Source of the DNA: Porticoccus sp. | GTDB taxonomy: Bacteria > Pseudomonadota > Gammaproteobacteria > Pseudomonadales > Porticoccaceae | NCBI GenBank assembly: GCA_018066715.1 | Contig: JAGPWA010000115.1 | Span: 1-39,846, forward strand | Direction: 5' to 3' | Length of the DNA stretch: 39,846 nt | In this document: positions 17,692 through 25,875 of the stretch, one piece after another | Layout of the letters: each line of letters opens with the position of its first letter | Numbering within the stretch: position 1 is the stretch's first letter | The notes under the pieces: model-generated | Database searches by the model: none | Told to the model about the DNA's origin: nothing | The model's input: the letters and a program-made list of their open reading frames with translations, nothing else | Program-made: the position numbers and the translations under genes

Positions 17692-18360
17692 TCAGGAGGG
17701 TTTTGGGCGGTTATCTGAATCCAGCTGGTTGATTAACCGGATGACTTCATCATCACAGAGTTGATGAAAATACTGGTAGTAGCTGCCCACAGAGCCCTGA
17801 TAATTTGAATCAATTAACAGGGCGATCACCTCATCTACTTCAGTGGCCAGCATCTTGGCGGTTTCTTCAGGCATTACGGGAATGGCGACAATTATCTTAT
17901 CCGGGTGTCGGGTTTTTACATCACGAATGGCTGCACGCATGGTTAGTCCCGTGGCAATGCCATCATCCACTAGAATGGCCAGTTTTCCGGTAACGACGCT
18001 GGGTTCTCGATCTCCGAGATAACATTCACGCCGACGTTTTGCTTCGATAATTTCTTCTTCTTTTTGTTGTTCAAGCCAGATGGGGTCAACGTCGGCTATC
18101 GTCTGTTCGTTACAGATTATTTCTCCGGTCTCAGTGATTGCGCCAATGGCATATTCGGGATTGGAGGGGTGGCCAATTTTTCGGGGAATGATTAAATCCA
18201 GCGGCATGTTGAGAGCTGAGGCCACCTGATAACCAAGGGGAACCCCGCCGCGTGGAAGGGCATAAATAACGGCATCCATCCCCTGATACTTTGTGGCTAG
18301 AATTTTTGTCAGAGCGCCCGCCAGTAGTTGGCCGGCATGGGTTCGGGTCTTAAAGCGCAT
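17692..18360 (-). CDS. Phosphoribosyltransferase-family protein
   Basis: Type I phosphoribosyltransferase fold, ~222 aa. The PRPP-binding signature is LAILVDDGIATGLTMRAA (~residues 126-143); ALPRGGVPLG and DLIIPRKIGHPSNPEYAIGA are typical of this stand-alone subgroup. The frame begins at GTG 18366, but ATG 18360 gives the usual MRF start and better spacing from AGAGAC. The substrate is unknown. It is the last gene downstream of the formate channel on the same strand, 174 bases after it. A ruined relative of residues ~80-100 of this protein lies at 23675-23733. Confidence 0.85.
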   Translation of the reverse strand: MRFKTRTHAGQLLAGALTKILATKYQGMDAVIYALPRGGVPLGYQVASALNMPLDLIIPRKIGHPSNPEYAIGAITETGEIICNEQTIADVDPIWLEQQKEEEIIEAKRRRECYLGDREPSVVTGKLAILVDDGIATGLTMRAAIRDVKTRHPDKIIVAIPVMPEETAKMLATEVDEVIALLIDSNYQGSVGSYYQYFHQLCDDEVIRLINQLDSDNRPKPS

Positions 18361-18534
18361 GATCACGTCTCTAAAATAATGAGCTGCTTAAAAAGTCTAG
18401 GAGAGGTTTTCTCAAATAAAGTCGGTAGTTAATCCCCGGTTATTAAGCGTGCCATTGTTTTTAGCAGAAACCATTTCTTGTCGTGATGCTATGTGCATGG
18501 GACAACGCTTCTGAGAGGGTATCAGGGCGATCGG

Positions 18535-19380
18535 TTAGGATTTTTTCTCATTGCGTAGATAGATTACCCAATAGACCACACCCACAAGAATCCCTCCTCC
18601 TACCATGTTACCCAAGGTTACCGGTAATAGATTGTTCACCAGAAAGTCCCATATGTTCAGATTGGATAGATCAGTTCCTTCGGGTATGGCTGCCAGCACC
18701 ACTGGGTCGCCCAGTGCCATCATCCCTGCTGGGATAAAGTACATATTGGCGACAGAATGTTCGAAGCCAAGGGCGACAAAAGCGGTGATCGGGAATACGA
18801 TGGCGAGAATTTTGTCGGTCACACTGTGACCTGCAAAGCACAGCCAGATAGCTAGACAGACCAATACATTGCAGAGAACACCTCGGGCAAAAGCCTCGGC
18901 AAAGCCCAAATTTACTTTACTATTGGCTATGAGCACGGTGACCTCACCAACCCTGCCATCGTTAGCCAGCCAGTAGTTACTGATAGAAATAAGTACTACC
19001 GTTCCCAGCGCCCCGAGTAAATTACCCAGAAATACCAAAGCCCAGTTTCGCAATAATTTTGCCAAGCTGATTCGACGGCTGACACAAGCTATGGTCATCA
19101 GGTTATTGCCAGTAAATAGTTCGGCGCCAGCCACAACAACCAGAATTAAACCCAGACAGAAACCTAGACCACCGGCCAAGCGTGTCAAGCCAAGCCCGAA
19201 AGAGGAGTCGTGAATAATAAACGTGTAAAGCAATGCGCCGAAACTGATAAAGGCGCCAGCCAGTATTGCCAGTAAGAGGGTGCTTAGTGTGTCGAGGTTG
19301 GCCTTGGTGACACCGACGGCTTCCACTCGTTGTGCTATTTGCTTTGGAGAATAGGCTTCCATATCGTTATTTGGGGACAT
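18535..19380 (-). CDS. Formate/nitrite transporter (FNT) family channel
   Basis: The 281-aa inner-membrane protein has about six transmembrane segments and FocA-like features. These include AGAELFTGNNL (Omega-loop region) and GFEHSVANMYFIPAG with the gating His208, equivalent to FocA His209. Its position directly after the formate dehydrogenase genes argues for formate as substrate. Stop and start spacing to the upstream gene is 72 bases, compatible with one operon. Confidence 0.92.
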   Translation of the reverse strand: MSPNNDMEAYSPKQIAQRVEAVGVTKANLDTLSTLLLAILAGAFISFGALLYTFIIHDSSFGLGLTRLAGGLGFCLGLILVVVAGAELFTGNNLMTIACVSRRISLAKLLRNWALVFLGNLLGALGTVVLISISNYWLANDGRVGEVTVLIANSKVNLGFAEAFARGVLCNVLVCLAIWLCFAGHSVTDKILAIVFPITAFVALGFEHSVANMYFIPAGMMALGDPVVLAAIPEGTDLSNLNIWDFLVNNLLPVTLGNMVGGGILVGVVYWVIYLRNEKKS

Positions 19381-19452
19381 TGTGTACTACTCTCATTATG
19401 TTGTTATTCGGAAAAAACTCTCTGTTTCATACAAAAGTGTCTTTGCTTTCTC

Positions 19453-20328
19453 TTAGTTTTTTTCAGGAGGTTGTAAGTGATCCCAGCGATAGGTGGGGCC
19501 GTCCTTACACACATAGTGATGGGCTAAGTGGTGTTCACTTAGGTAGCAATGACCACAAAGGCCCACGGCACAATGCATGCGTCGTTCTATGGAGAGCCAG
19601 ATTGCCTGTGCCGATAGACCGCGTTGTATAAAGTTCTTTGCAGCAGCGCTCATCATTACTTCGGGGCCGCACAAGAGAAGCGTATCAGGTGTCCAGTCCA
19701 GAGTGCGAAGTACAGAATCCATTGCATCCAGTGGCGTCCCTTCCAGAATGTGGTTTTCTTCAGTCGAGGCCTGCGTACTCCCAGTGTCTTCAAGAACGTC
19801 AAAGAGGGAAAGTTCTTGTTGCCAGCGCAGCCGTTCTGGATTCAACATTTGTAATGCACGATTGCGTGCACCATAAACTAAGGCTAAATGTTTGTGGTGA
19901 TGGCTGGTAATGAGCTGATCAATTAGGCCAGCGAGAGGGGCGAGCCCGCAGCCGCCTGCAACCATGAGAATTTTCTTGTTGGCTAGCGCGTTGACTGGCC
20001 AGCCTTTGCCAAACGGGCCACGAATACCCAATATGTCACCAGGTTGACACTGAAACAGAGCCGTTGTGACCTCTCCCATTTTGCGGACTAAAGCACGAAA
20101 AACCCCTTGGTCGTTGGGTGTGACTGTGAAGGTGAATGGCGCTTCCCCGGCCCCAGGCACACTAAGCATAAAAAATTGGCCAGGCTCGGGTTTATCGATG
20201 GATTGGGGGGAGGGTAAACGAAAGCGAAAATGGCGGGCATCTTCACCGTCATTGATAAAGTCTACTAACTCTATGGCAATGGGGGTCAAGTTGTAAAAAG
20301 CTTGGTTATTAAGTATCGAGTTTTGCAT
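19453..20328 (-). CDS. FAD/NAD(P)-binding oxidoreductase subunit with C-terminal 2Fe-2S site
   Basis: The ~291-aa protein resembles the gamma subunits of sulfhydrogenase-type complexes and related reductases. The N-terminal FAD domain has PGQFFMLSVPG; the NAD(P) domain has ILMVAGGCGLAPL (~residue 125) and LLLCGPEVMM. A C-terminal CAVGLCGHC...YVCKDGP motif supplies four Cys for a [2Fe-2S] cluster. ATG 20328, with AGGA upstream, is preferred over the TTG at 20337. It overlaps the preceding gene by 20 bases, so it is translated with it. In the complex it should pass electrons between Fe-S clusters and NAD(P). Confidence 0.87.
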   Translation of the reverse strand: MQNSILNNQAFYNLTPIAIELVDFINDGEDARHFRFRLPSPQSIDKPEPGQFFMLSVPGAGEAPFTFTVTPNDQGVFRALVRKMGEVTTALFQCQPGDILGIRGPFGKGWPVNALANKKILMVAGGCGLAPLAGLIDQLITSHHHKHLALVYGARNRALQMLNPERLRWQQELSLFDVLEDTGSTQASTEENHILEGTPLDAMDSVLRTLDWTPDTLLLCGPEVMMSAAAKNFIQRGLSAQAIWLSIERRMHCAVGLCGHCYLSEHHLAHHYVCKDGPTYRWDHLQPPEKN

Positions 20329-21289
20329 CACTAGCAATCCTTTTCATCACTGAGTGAACGCCAACTACTCCCGGGCAGGTCTGTTCGCACCGACCGCACC
20401 CCACACAGCCATAACGCCCAAATTCCTGAGCAAAATTGTCACCAAATTTATGAGTCCAGAAGCGTTTTACTCGCTCACCGGCTTCCTCGGTGGGATTATG
20501 CTGACTGGCCTCTCGTTGAAAGCTTTCGTAGAGGCAGGAGTCCCAGAACCGCTGTCGGCGGATATCACCATTGCTATCTTGCCGCTCCCATGTTCCGTAG
20601 CAGGAACAGGTGGGGCATAGGTTGGTGCAGCCTGAGCAACTCAAGCACTGAATGCCCAGTTGTTGCCATAATTCTTCAGGAACCTGGTTTTGGTTTATGG
20701 CAGTAATACCTTGCTGCAGATAACTATCATCGTTGAATTGTTCGACACAGGAGGCTATACGGTTATCGCGATCAGTAAATTCGGATTCGTTAGCTGGGTT
20801 CAATAAAAGCCCCTCCAAGGCATTCAGCCCTTTTTTGTTGCAGACTAGCAGTAGCCAGCTAGTTGCAGAGAGCTGATGGAGAATCATGTCAGCCGTTTCA
20901 TTTTTGACGCCGGGGCCAGCATCAACGCTGGGGCAAAAACCTTGCTGACAGGGGCTTAAGCAATCTATGCCGATCAACAGTGCCTGTTGTCGTCGAGCTT
21001 GGTAGTAGGGGTCATTGGCAAAGAACTGGTCTTGGTAGTGGATGGCAGTGAGATCGCAACTTTGCACCCCAAACAGGACAAAGGGTGCCGGCTTGGGCAG
21101 GGTTTCACGAAAGCACTCTCCGTCAAACGTAAAGAGATTTTCATGTTCCGCAAACAGTTGTCCCTTGGGTGAAATTAATGGCGGGGTACTTTTGGCAGAA
21201 TCAGCCTCTGGTGGCTCAATCTGATAAGACTTTGCCAAGTGGTTTCTCAGTGTATTCGGGTGATCCAGATAGTAGCTTTGCGTTTTCAT
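20309..21289 (-). CDS. 4Fe-4S electron-transfer subunit, sulfhydrogenase-beta-like
   Basis: The 326-aa protein resembles HydB/AsrA-type subunits. Two ferredoxin-like cysteine clusters are visible: CLSCSGCTNLCPTCSC (~residues 215-230) and GCVGCGRCEQTCPGVVG near 300. SCDLTAIHYQDQFF is typical of the N-terminal domain. It bridges the molybdoenzyme and the FAD subunit. The start overlaps the FdhA stop as ATGA, and its end overlaps the next gene. Confidence 0.86.
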   Translation of the reverse strand: MKTQSYYLDHPNTLRNHLAKSYQIEPPEADSAKSTPPLISPKGQLFAEHENLFTFDGECFRETLPKPAPFVLFGVQSCDLTAIHYQDQFFANDPYYQARRQQALLIGIDCLSPCQQGFCPSVDAGPGVKNETADMILHQLSATSWLLLVCNKKGLNALEGLLLNPANESEFTDRDNRIASCVEQFNDDSYLQQGITAINQNQVPEELWQQLGIQCLSCSGCTNLCPTCSCYGTWERQDSNGDIRRQRFWDSCLYESFQREASQHNPTEEAGERVKRFWTHKFGDNFAQEFGRYGCVGCGRCEQTCPGVVGVHSVMKRIASDAKLDT

Positions 21290-23385
21290 TTAACACCTTC
21301 CACCTTGAGGGCGCTGATCTCATCTATGGGGCGGGGGGACATCCCCGGCTCAAGGGGCTGAACAGATACCGCACATGCTTTCAATTCAGGCATTTTGGTG
21401 AGGGGATCCTGAGCCGTGTTCGTTAACTGATTGGAGGGGGCTTCACGGAAGTGGTATGGCATACAGACCAGCCCCGGTGGAAGATCATCTGTGAGCATAG
21501 CTCGGGTTTCCACGTAGCCTCGTCGTGAACGAATGCCTACGGCTGATCGATGGGTCACTCCTAGGTCATTGGCATCCGCTGGATTAATAAATAGAAGCCC
21601 AGCCGGTGTCTCACGTTCGAGAAGTGGTGATTTTCTGGTCATAGAGCCACAACCATAGTGAAAATGTAGCCGGTTAGTCGTTAGCAGCAGCGGGTATTCA
21701 TTATCAGCGAGCTCGTCAATGTCTATAGGGTGGACAGGGATTAGCCGCGCTTTTCCAATAGGAAAAGTGTCTTTGTGAAGAATCGCTGTTCCCTCAGGTG
21801 TTTCATGGTTACAGGGCCACTGAAGCCCCTGCAACTGATCTATTTTGGTGTAATTCATGGCGCTATAGTTTGGGGTGATCTGGGTGATTTCGCGAAACAC
21901 CGCTTCGCTGTCGTGCCAGTCTAGTTGGTCGCTGCCAAGTTGTTGGGCGATCGCCGCCAGCCACTGCCAATCTGTTCTTGCTTCACCTACTGGAGGCAAT
22001 GCTTGTTGAACATGCTGTACTCGTCGTTCGCAATTGGTGAATGTCCCGCTTTTCTCGGCGAAAGAGGCCGCGGGTAAAACAACATCTGCCATTCGGGCGG
22101 TGTCGGTCATGGTCAGCTCTGCTACGACTAAGAGATCCAGTTTGCTGAATGCTCGTTTTACCAGGTTTTGGTCGGGATCGGTGACGACAGGGTCTTCACC
22201 AAATAGAATCAGTCCTCTAAACTCACCTGCTAAGGTAGCTTTAGTCATACCCATAGATGTGAGCCCTGGATGTTCTGGAACCTCAGTTTTCCAGTACTGA
22301 CTAAATTTAGCTCTTGCCTCTGGATTGTCAACTTTCTGATATCCGGGATAAACGTTGGGCAGGCAGCCCATATCACAGGCTCCCTGAACATTATTTTGCC
22401 CCCTAAGCGGGTTGACTCCCGTGCCTTCGCGACCTATTTGGCCACAGATTAGCGCCAAATTAGAGAGCGCTATTACGTTATTGGTGCCACTGACATATTG
22501 GGTGATTCCCATACCGTAGAGAATCATAGCTCGCTTGGACTGGCTGTATGCTTTGGCTGCAGATTCAATTTCTGGTAGGGATATGCCCGTAGTCTCCTCT
22601 ACCCCCTCTAGAGCATTTGCAACGGAGGCTGTCAGTTGTTCTAGACCTTCGCAGCGTTGATCAAGAAACTTTTTATCCTGCCAGCCATTGTCCAGAATAG
22701 TCTTTACCATGGCATTGAGTAGGGCGATGTTACTACCAAGCTTCAACTGCAGATGTGAGTCTGCCAGCTTGGCAAGTCGAGTACAGCGTGGATCAGCTAC
22801 GATCAGTTTGGTGCCTTCGAGGTGTGCCCGCATAATGTGGCCGCCGAGAATGCTGTGGTTTTCTGTGGGGTCGGCACCAAAGACAAGAATCAGATCGGTC
22901 TCTAAAAGGTCGGCTGCGCTATTGGTCATGGCCCCAGAACCTAGAGTTTGGCTCAAACCGGCTACTGTGGGGCTATGGCAAATACGGGCGCAGTGATCAA
23001 CGTTGTTGGTTTTCAGAACTGCACGGGCTAATTTTTGAGCGGCATAGTTGTCTTCATTGGTGGCGCGGGCGCTGCTGATAATACCGGTGGCCTGAGGGCC
23101 AGACTCTACCAAAATCTGTTTTAATCCATCAGCGATGGTCTCCAGTGCTTCGTCCCAGGAAGCTTGGCGAAACCCCTGAGCGGTGCGAATGAGGGGGTGG
23201 GTGATACGATTTATGGGATCAATGCCGTAGGCACTGTTCCAACCCTTAGTGCAGAGTTGGCCCCGACTAACGGGGTGATCAAGTTGGGGTTCGACACTAA
23301 TGAGCTTGTTATTTTCTGTACGAAGATCTATCCCACAACCCACTCCGCAAAAAGGGCAAATAGTTGGGGTAACCTGAACTGTCAT
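21286..23385 (-). CDS. FdhF-like formate dehydrogenase catalytic subunit, Cys type
   Basis: The 699-aa molybdopterin oxidoreductase binds a [4Fe-4S] cluster through Cys10, Cys13, Cys17 and Cys45. The active site is Cys136-His137 in HCARICHSPTVAGL, the FDH signature with Cys instead of Sec. GANPTENH-like (FGADPTENHSI), GMGITQYVSGTNNV and NPLRGQNNVQGACDMG are conserved bis-MGD contacts. No Tat signal, so it is cytoplasmic. With the two following subunits it should oxidise formate and reduce NAD(P), or run in reverse. Expression needs molybdenum cofactor genes, which are not in the window. Confidence 0.92.
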   Translation of the reverse strand: MTVQVTPTICPFCGVGCGIDLRTENNKLISVEPQLDHPVSRGQLCTKGWNSAYGIDPINRITHPLIRTAQGFRQASWDEALETIADGLKQILVESGPQATGIISSARATNEDNYAAQKLARAVLKTNNVDHCARICHSPTVAGLSQTLGSGAMTNSAADLLETDLILVFGADPTENHSILGGHIMRAHLEGTKLIVADPRCTRLAKLADSHLQLKLGSNIALLNAMVKTILDNGWQDKKFLDQRCEGLEQLTASVANALEGVEETTGISLPEIESAAKAYSQSKRAMILYGMGITQYVSGTNNVIALSNLALICGQIGREGTGVNPLRGQNNVQGACDMGCLPNVYPGYQKVDNPEARAKFSQYWKTEVPEHPGLTSMGMTKATLAGEFRGLILFGEDPVVTDPDQNLVKRAFSKLDLLVVAELTMTDTARMADVVLPAASFAEKSGTFTNCERRVQHVQQALPPVGEARTDWQWLAAIAQQLGSDQLDWHDSEAVFREITQITPNYSAMNYTKIDQLQGLQWPCNHETPEGTAILHKDTFPIGKARLIPVHPIDIDELADNEYPLLLTTNRLHFHYGCGSMTRKSPLLERETPAGLLFINPADANDLGVTHRSAVGIRSRRGYVETRAMLTDDLPPGLVCMPYHFREAPSNQLTNTAQDPLTKMPELKACAVSVQPLEPGMSPRPIDEISALKVEGVK

Positions 23386-23503
23386 AACTGCGCGCCCTCT
23401 ATCCAGCGTTTTTTTTATTACATATATCTTAACAATATAGAAGAAAAGGAGGAAATGCTTACAAGGAGTACGAAAGACGATGCTTTGGTAAGGTGGTTGA
23501 TCC

Positions 23504-23733
23504 TTATTTCATGCCCTTGATGGCCATTTCTCGCATTCGGAATTTTTGTACTTTTCCGGCAACAGTCATAGGCAGCTCATCAACAAATTTAATGTGCTGT
23601 GGAATCTTGAAGTGAGAAGTTTTGTCACGACTACATTTATGAGCATCTTTCTCGGTAAGATCATTTTCATGGAGTTTAATCTAGGTGGGATTGACGTTGG
23701 TTGTCGCGTCTTCGTTACAGGTTATTTCTCCGG
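23504..23733 (-). pseudogene. Chimeric relic: phosphoribosyltransferase fragment joined to acyl-CoA synthetase C-terminus
   Basis: In one minus-strand frame, 23733-23675 reads GEITCNEDATTNVNPT-stop-I, matching GEIICNEQTIADVDPIWL of the phosphoribosyltransferase at 17692 (43 of 57 bases identical). The conserved Trp has become TAG (23681-23683). The frame then continues as KLHENDLTEKD, then HFKIPQHIKFVDELPMTVAG and KVQKFRMRE. This is the C-terminal domain of an acyl-CoA synthetase with its catalytic Lys motif (GKVQK), ending at TAA 23504-23506. Neither gene is complete. Confidence 0.78.
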
Positions 23734-24009
23734 CCTTAGAGGTGTCTGTTGGTTTTACTTTTTCTCGATGGTCTGGCCATAGGTTTTTTTATTAAGGCAA
23801 TAAATGTCTATGTTTTCTTTTTAATAGTGATATGTGGATAGTCTACATATGGGCAACTCCGATCAATTATCAGTCAGGGAGGACCAAGGATGCCAATTGG
23901 ACGATTATAAAACCGGGCACGACAGCTGCCAGTGGTGAGCTGATCTAGATCTTTTTTGTAAAATGATTTTTAATTAAAGGCCAAATAAACACGGAAGAGG
24001 TGGTTAAGC
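23734..24009. other. Intergenic remainder before the phosphatase gene
   Basis: AT-rich; no gene recognised. The part next to the relic (to ~23790) may be further decayed coding sequence. The promoter of the phosphatase gene should be in 23900-24000, but no clear -35/-10 pair is called. GGAAGAGG lies just upstream of its start. Confidence 0.4.
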
Positions 24010-25719
24010 ATGGGTATCAATAAAATATGCACTGTCAGCATACAGGGCATGATGTTGGCTGGCTTTTGGTTTGCCGTGACACCCGTTGTTGCTGAAGAGC
24101 AGCCTAAGCTGGTGTTACAAATCACCATCGATGCTTTGCGTGGCGACTTGCCGGAGCGTTTCTACCATATGCTCGGTGAGGGTGGTTTTCGCTATTTAAT
24201 GGAGGAGGGCGTCTTCTATACCAGCGCCCATTATCAGCACGCCAACACCGAGACCATCGTGGGCCATACGTCTCTGGCTACGGGCACGGTGCCGGCGGCC
24301 CACGGTATGGTTGGCAATGTTTGGTTCGATCGTACACAGGATCGTCTCGCCTACAATATTGAAGATTCACGCTATCATTTGCTCACGGCGGGTGCTGACG
24401 TGGACAAGAAGACCGAGATCGATCCCACGCAGAAGATGGCTAGGTCTGATGGGCGTTCACCGGACAATATTCTGACCTCAACCTTTAGCGACGAACTGGC
24501 GGTGCATTTTGCTGGGCAGTCGAAGATCTTTGCCGTGTCGGTTAAGGACCGCGGCGCGGTGTCGATGGCGGGGCATGCCGGTAAGGCCTTCTGGTTTTCA
24601 AAGCAAAGTGGTGAGTTTGTCACCAGTACCTACTATTACGAGCAGTATCCTGACTGGGTAGATGAATGGAATGCGGGCAAGCCCGCGTTAGGCTATTCGG
24701 GCAAGGCTTGGGAGTTGACGCATCCATTGTCGGCGTATTTGTTCGGCGCGGCTGACGAACGGGACTATGAGGCCGATATAGCAGGCTTTGGGCGCAGCTT
24801 CCCACATCACTATGGTAAAGCGGATAACAAGTACTTCACGACCAAGCTAACACTGAGTCCAGCTGGTGATGAATTGACGCTTAATTTTGCCAAGACTTTG
24901 TTGGACAAGGAGCAGTTGGGTCAGGATGGTGTGCCGGATTATCTAGCTGTCAGTTTTTCATCAACGGATTACGTGGGTCACATCTTTGGAGCATCGAGTC
25001 TGGAAATCGAAGATAACCTAGGGCGTTTGGATCGGACCCTCGCGGATCTTTTAGCCTACGTAGACAAGAAGGTTGGGCTGGATAACACTCTGATCGTATT
25101 GTCAGCAGATCATGGCCAGCCCGAAGTGCCGGGGCATTTACATGAGCGTGGAATCAAGAAGGCGCATTATTTTGACACTGAGAACTTGGACAAGACGCCA
25201 GCCATAGCGGCGCTAAAGAAGCAATTTGGTATTGGCGAGGAGCTGATCGAGGCGTATTTTCATCCCTATATCTATCTCAACCGAGAGTTAATCCAGAGTA
25301 AGGGGTTGGATCGTGCACACGTTGAGAAGGCGGTTGCCGCGGAGTTGTTGAAGTTTGATGGCGTGGCTTATGCGGTATCTAGTTCAGCGCTTAGTACAAA
25401 CAGCCTGCCCGACAACCTGATGACGCGTTCGATTTTGCGCAACTTCCATCCCAAGCGTTCCGGCGACATTTACCTAGTGTTTGAACCCAACGTTTTTATT
25501 AACGATTTCGACGGTTTGATGGTGGCTTCAACCCATGGGTCCCCTTGGCGTTATGACACTTATGTGCCGATGATTTTTGCTGGTGCCGGATTGAAGGCAG
25601 CGAAGGTTGATCGTGAGGTTACGCCCTACGATATTGCTCCGACATTGTCGGCTTGGCTCAAGGTTAAGCCGCCCTCCGGTGCAGTAGGCTCGTTGCTTAC
25701 AGAGGTGTTGAAGAAGTAG
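24010..25719 (+). CDS. Secreted alkaline-phosphatase-superfamily phosphodiesterase/phosphatase
   Basis: The 569-aa protein of the nucleotide pyrophosphatase / PafA-like type has a signal peptide (residues 1-~28, cut near VVAEEQ). The bimetal site is complete: Asp41 (TIDALRGD), Thr82 nucleophile (TETIVGHTS), Asp320 and His324 (STDYVGH), Asp367-His368 (SADHGQ) and His509 (ASTHGSPW). It should act in the periplasm or outside the cell, releasing phosphate from organic esters or diesters. No Pho box was recognised. It stands alone, with a 156-base gap to the next gene. Confidence 0.9.
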   Translation: MGINKICTVSIQGMMLAGFWFAVTPVVAEEQPKLVLQITIDALRGDLPERFYHMLGEGGFRYLMEEGVFYTSAHYQHANTETIVGHTSLATGTVPAAHGMVGNVWFDRTQDRLAYNIEDSRYHLLTAGADVDKKTEIDPTQKMARSDGRSPDNILTSTFSDELAVHFAGQSKIFAVSVKDRGAVSMAGHAGKAFWFSKQSGEFVTSTYYYEQYPDWVDEWNAGKPALGYSGKAWELTHPLSAYLFGAADERDYEADIAGFGRSFPHHYGKADNKYFTTKLTLSPAGDELTLNFAKTLLDKEQLGQDGVPDYLAVSFSSTDYVGHIFGASSLEIEDNLGRLDRTLADLLAYVDKKVGLDNTLIVLSADHGQPEVPGHLHERGIKKAHYFDTENLDKTPAIAALKKQFGIGEELIEAYFHPYIYLNRELIQSKGLDRAHVEKAVAAELLKFDGVAYAVSSSALSTNSLPDNLMTRSILRNFHPKRSGDIYLVFEPNVFINDFDGLMVASTHGSPWRYDTYVPMIFAGAGLKAAKVDREVTPYDIAPTLSAWLKVKPPSGAVGSLLTEVLKK

Positions 25720-25875
25720 ACTCTGGTTAGCAGCAGCCATCATGGGTATTACTGTAGGTTGGAAAATGGTAAGAAAATAAAATCAATGCACGTGAACCAA
25801 TTCTGGATTTAAAGGCGCGGATAGTGTGATTGATCTATTCAAGCTTCGAGTTTCATCCATTACGGGAGACTTTTA

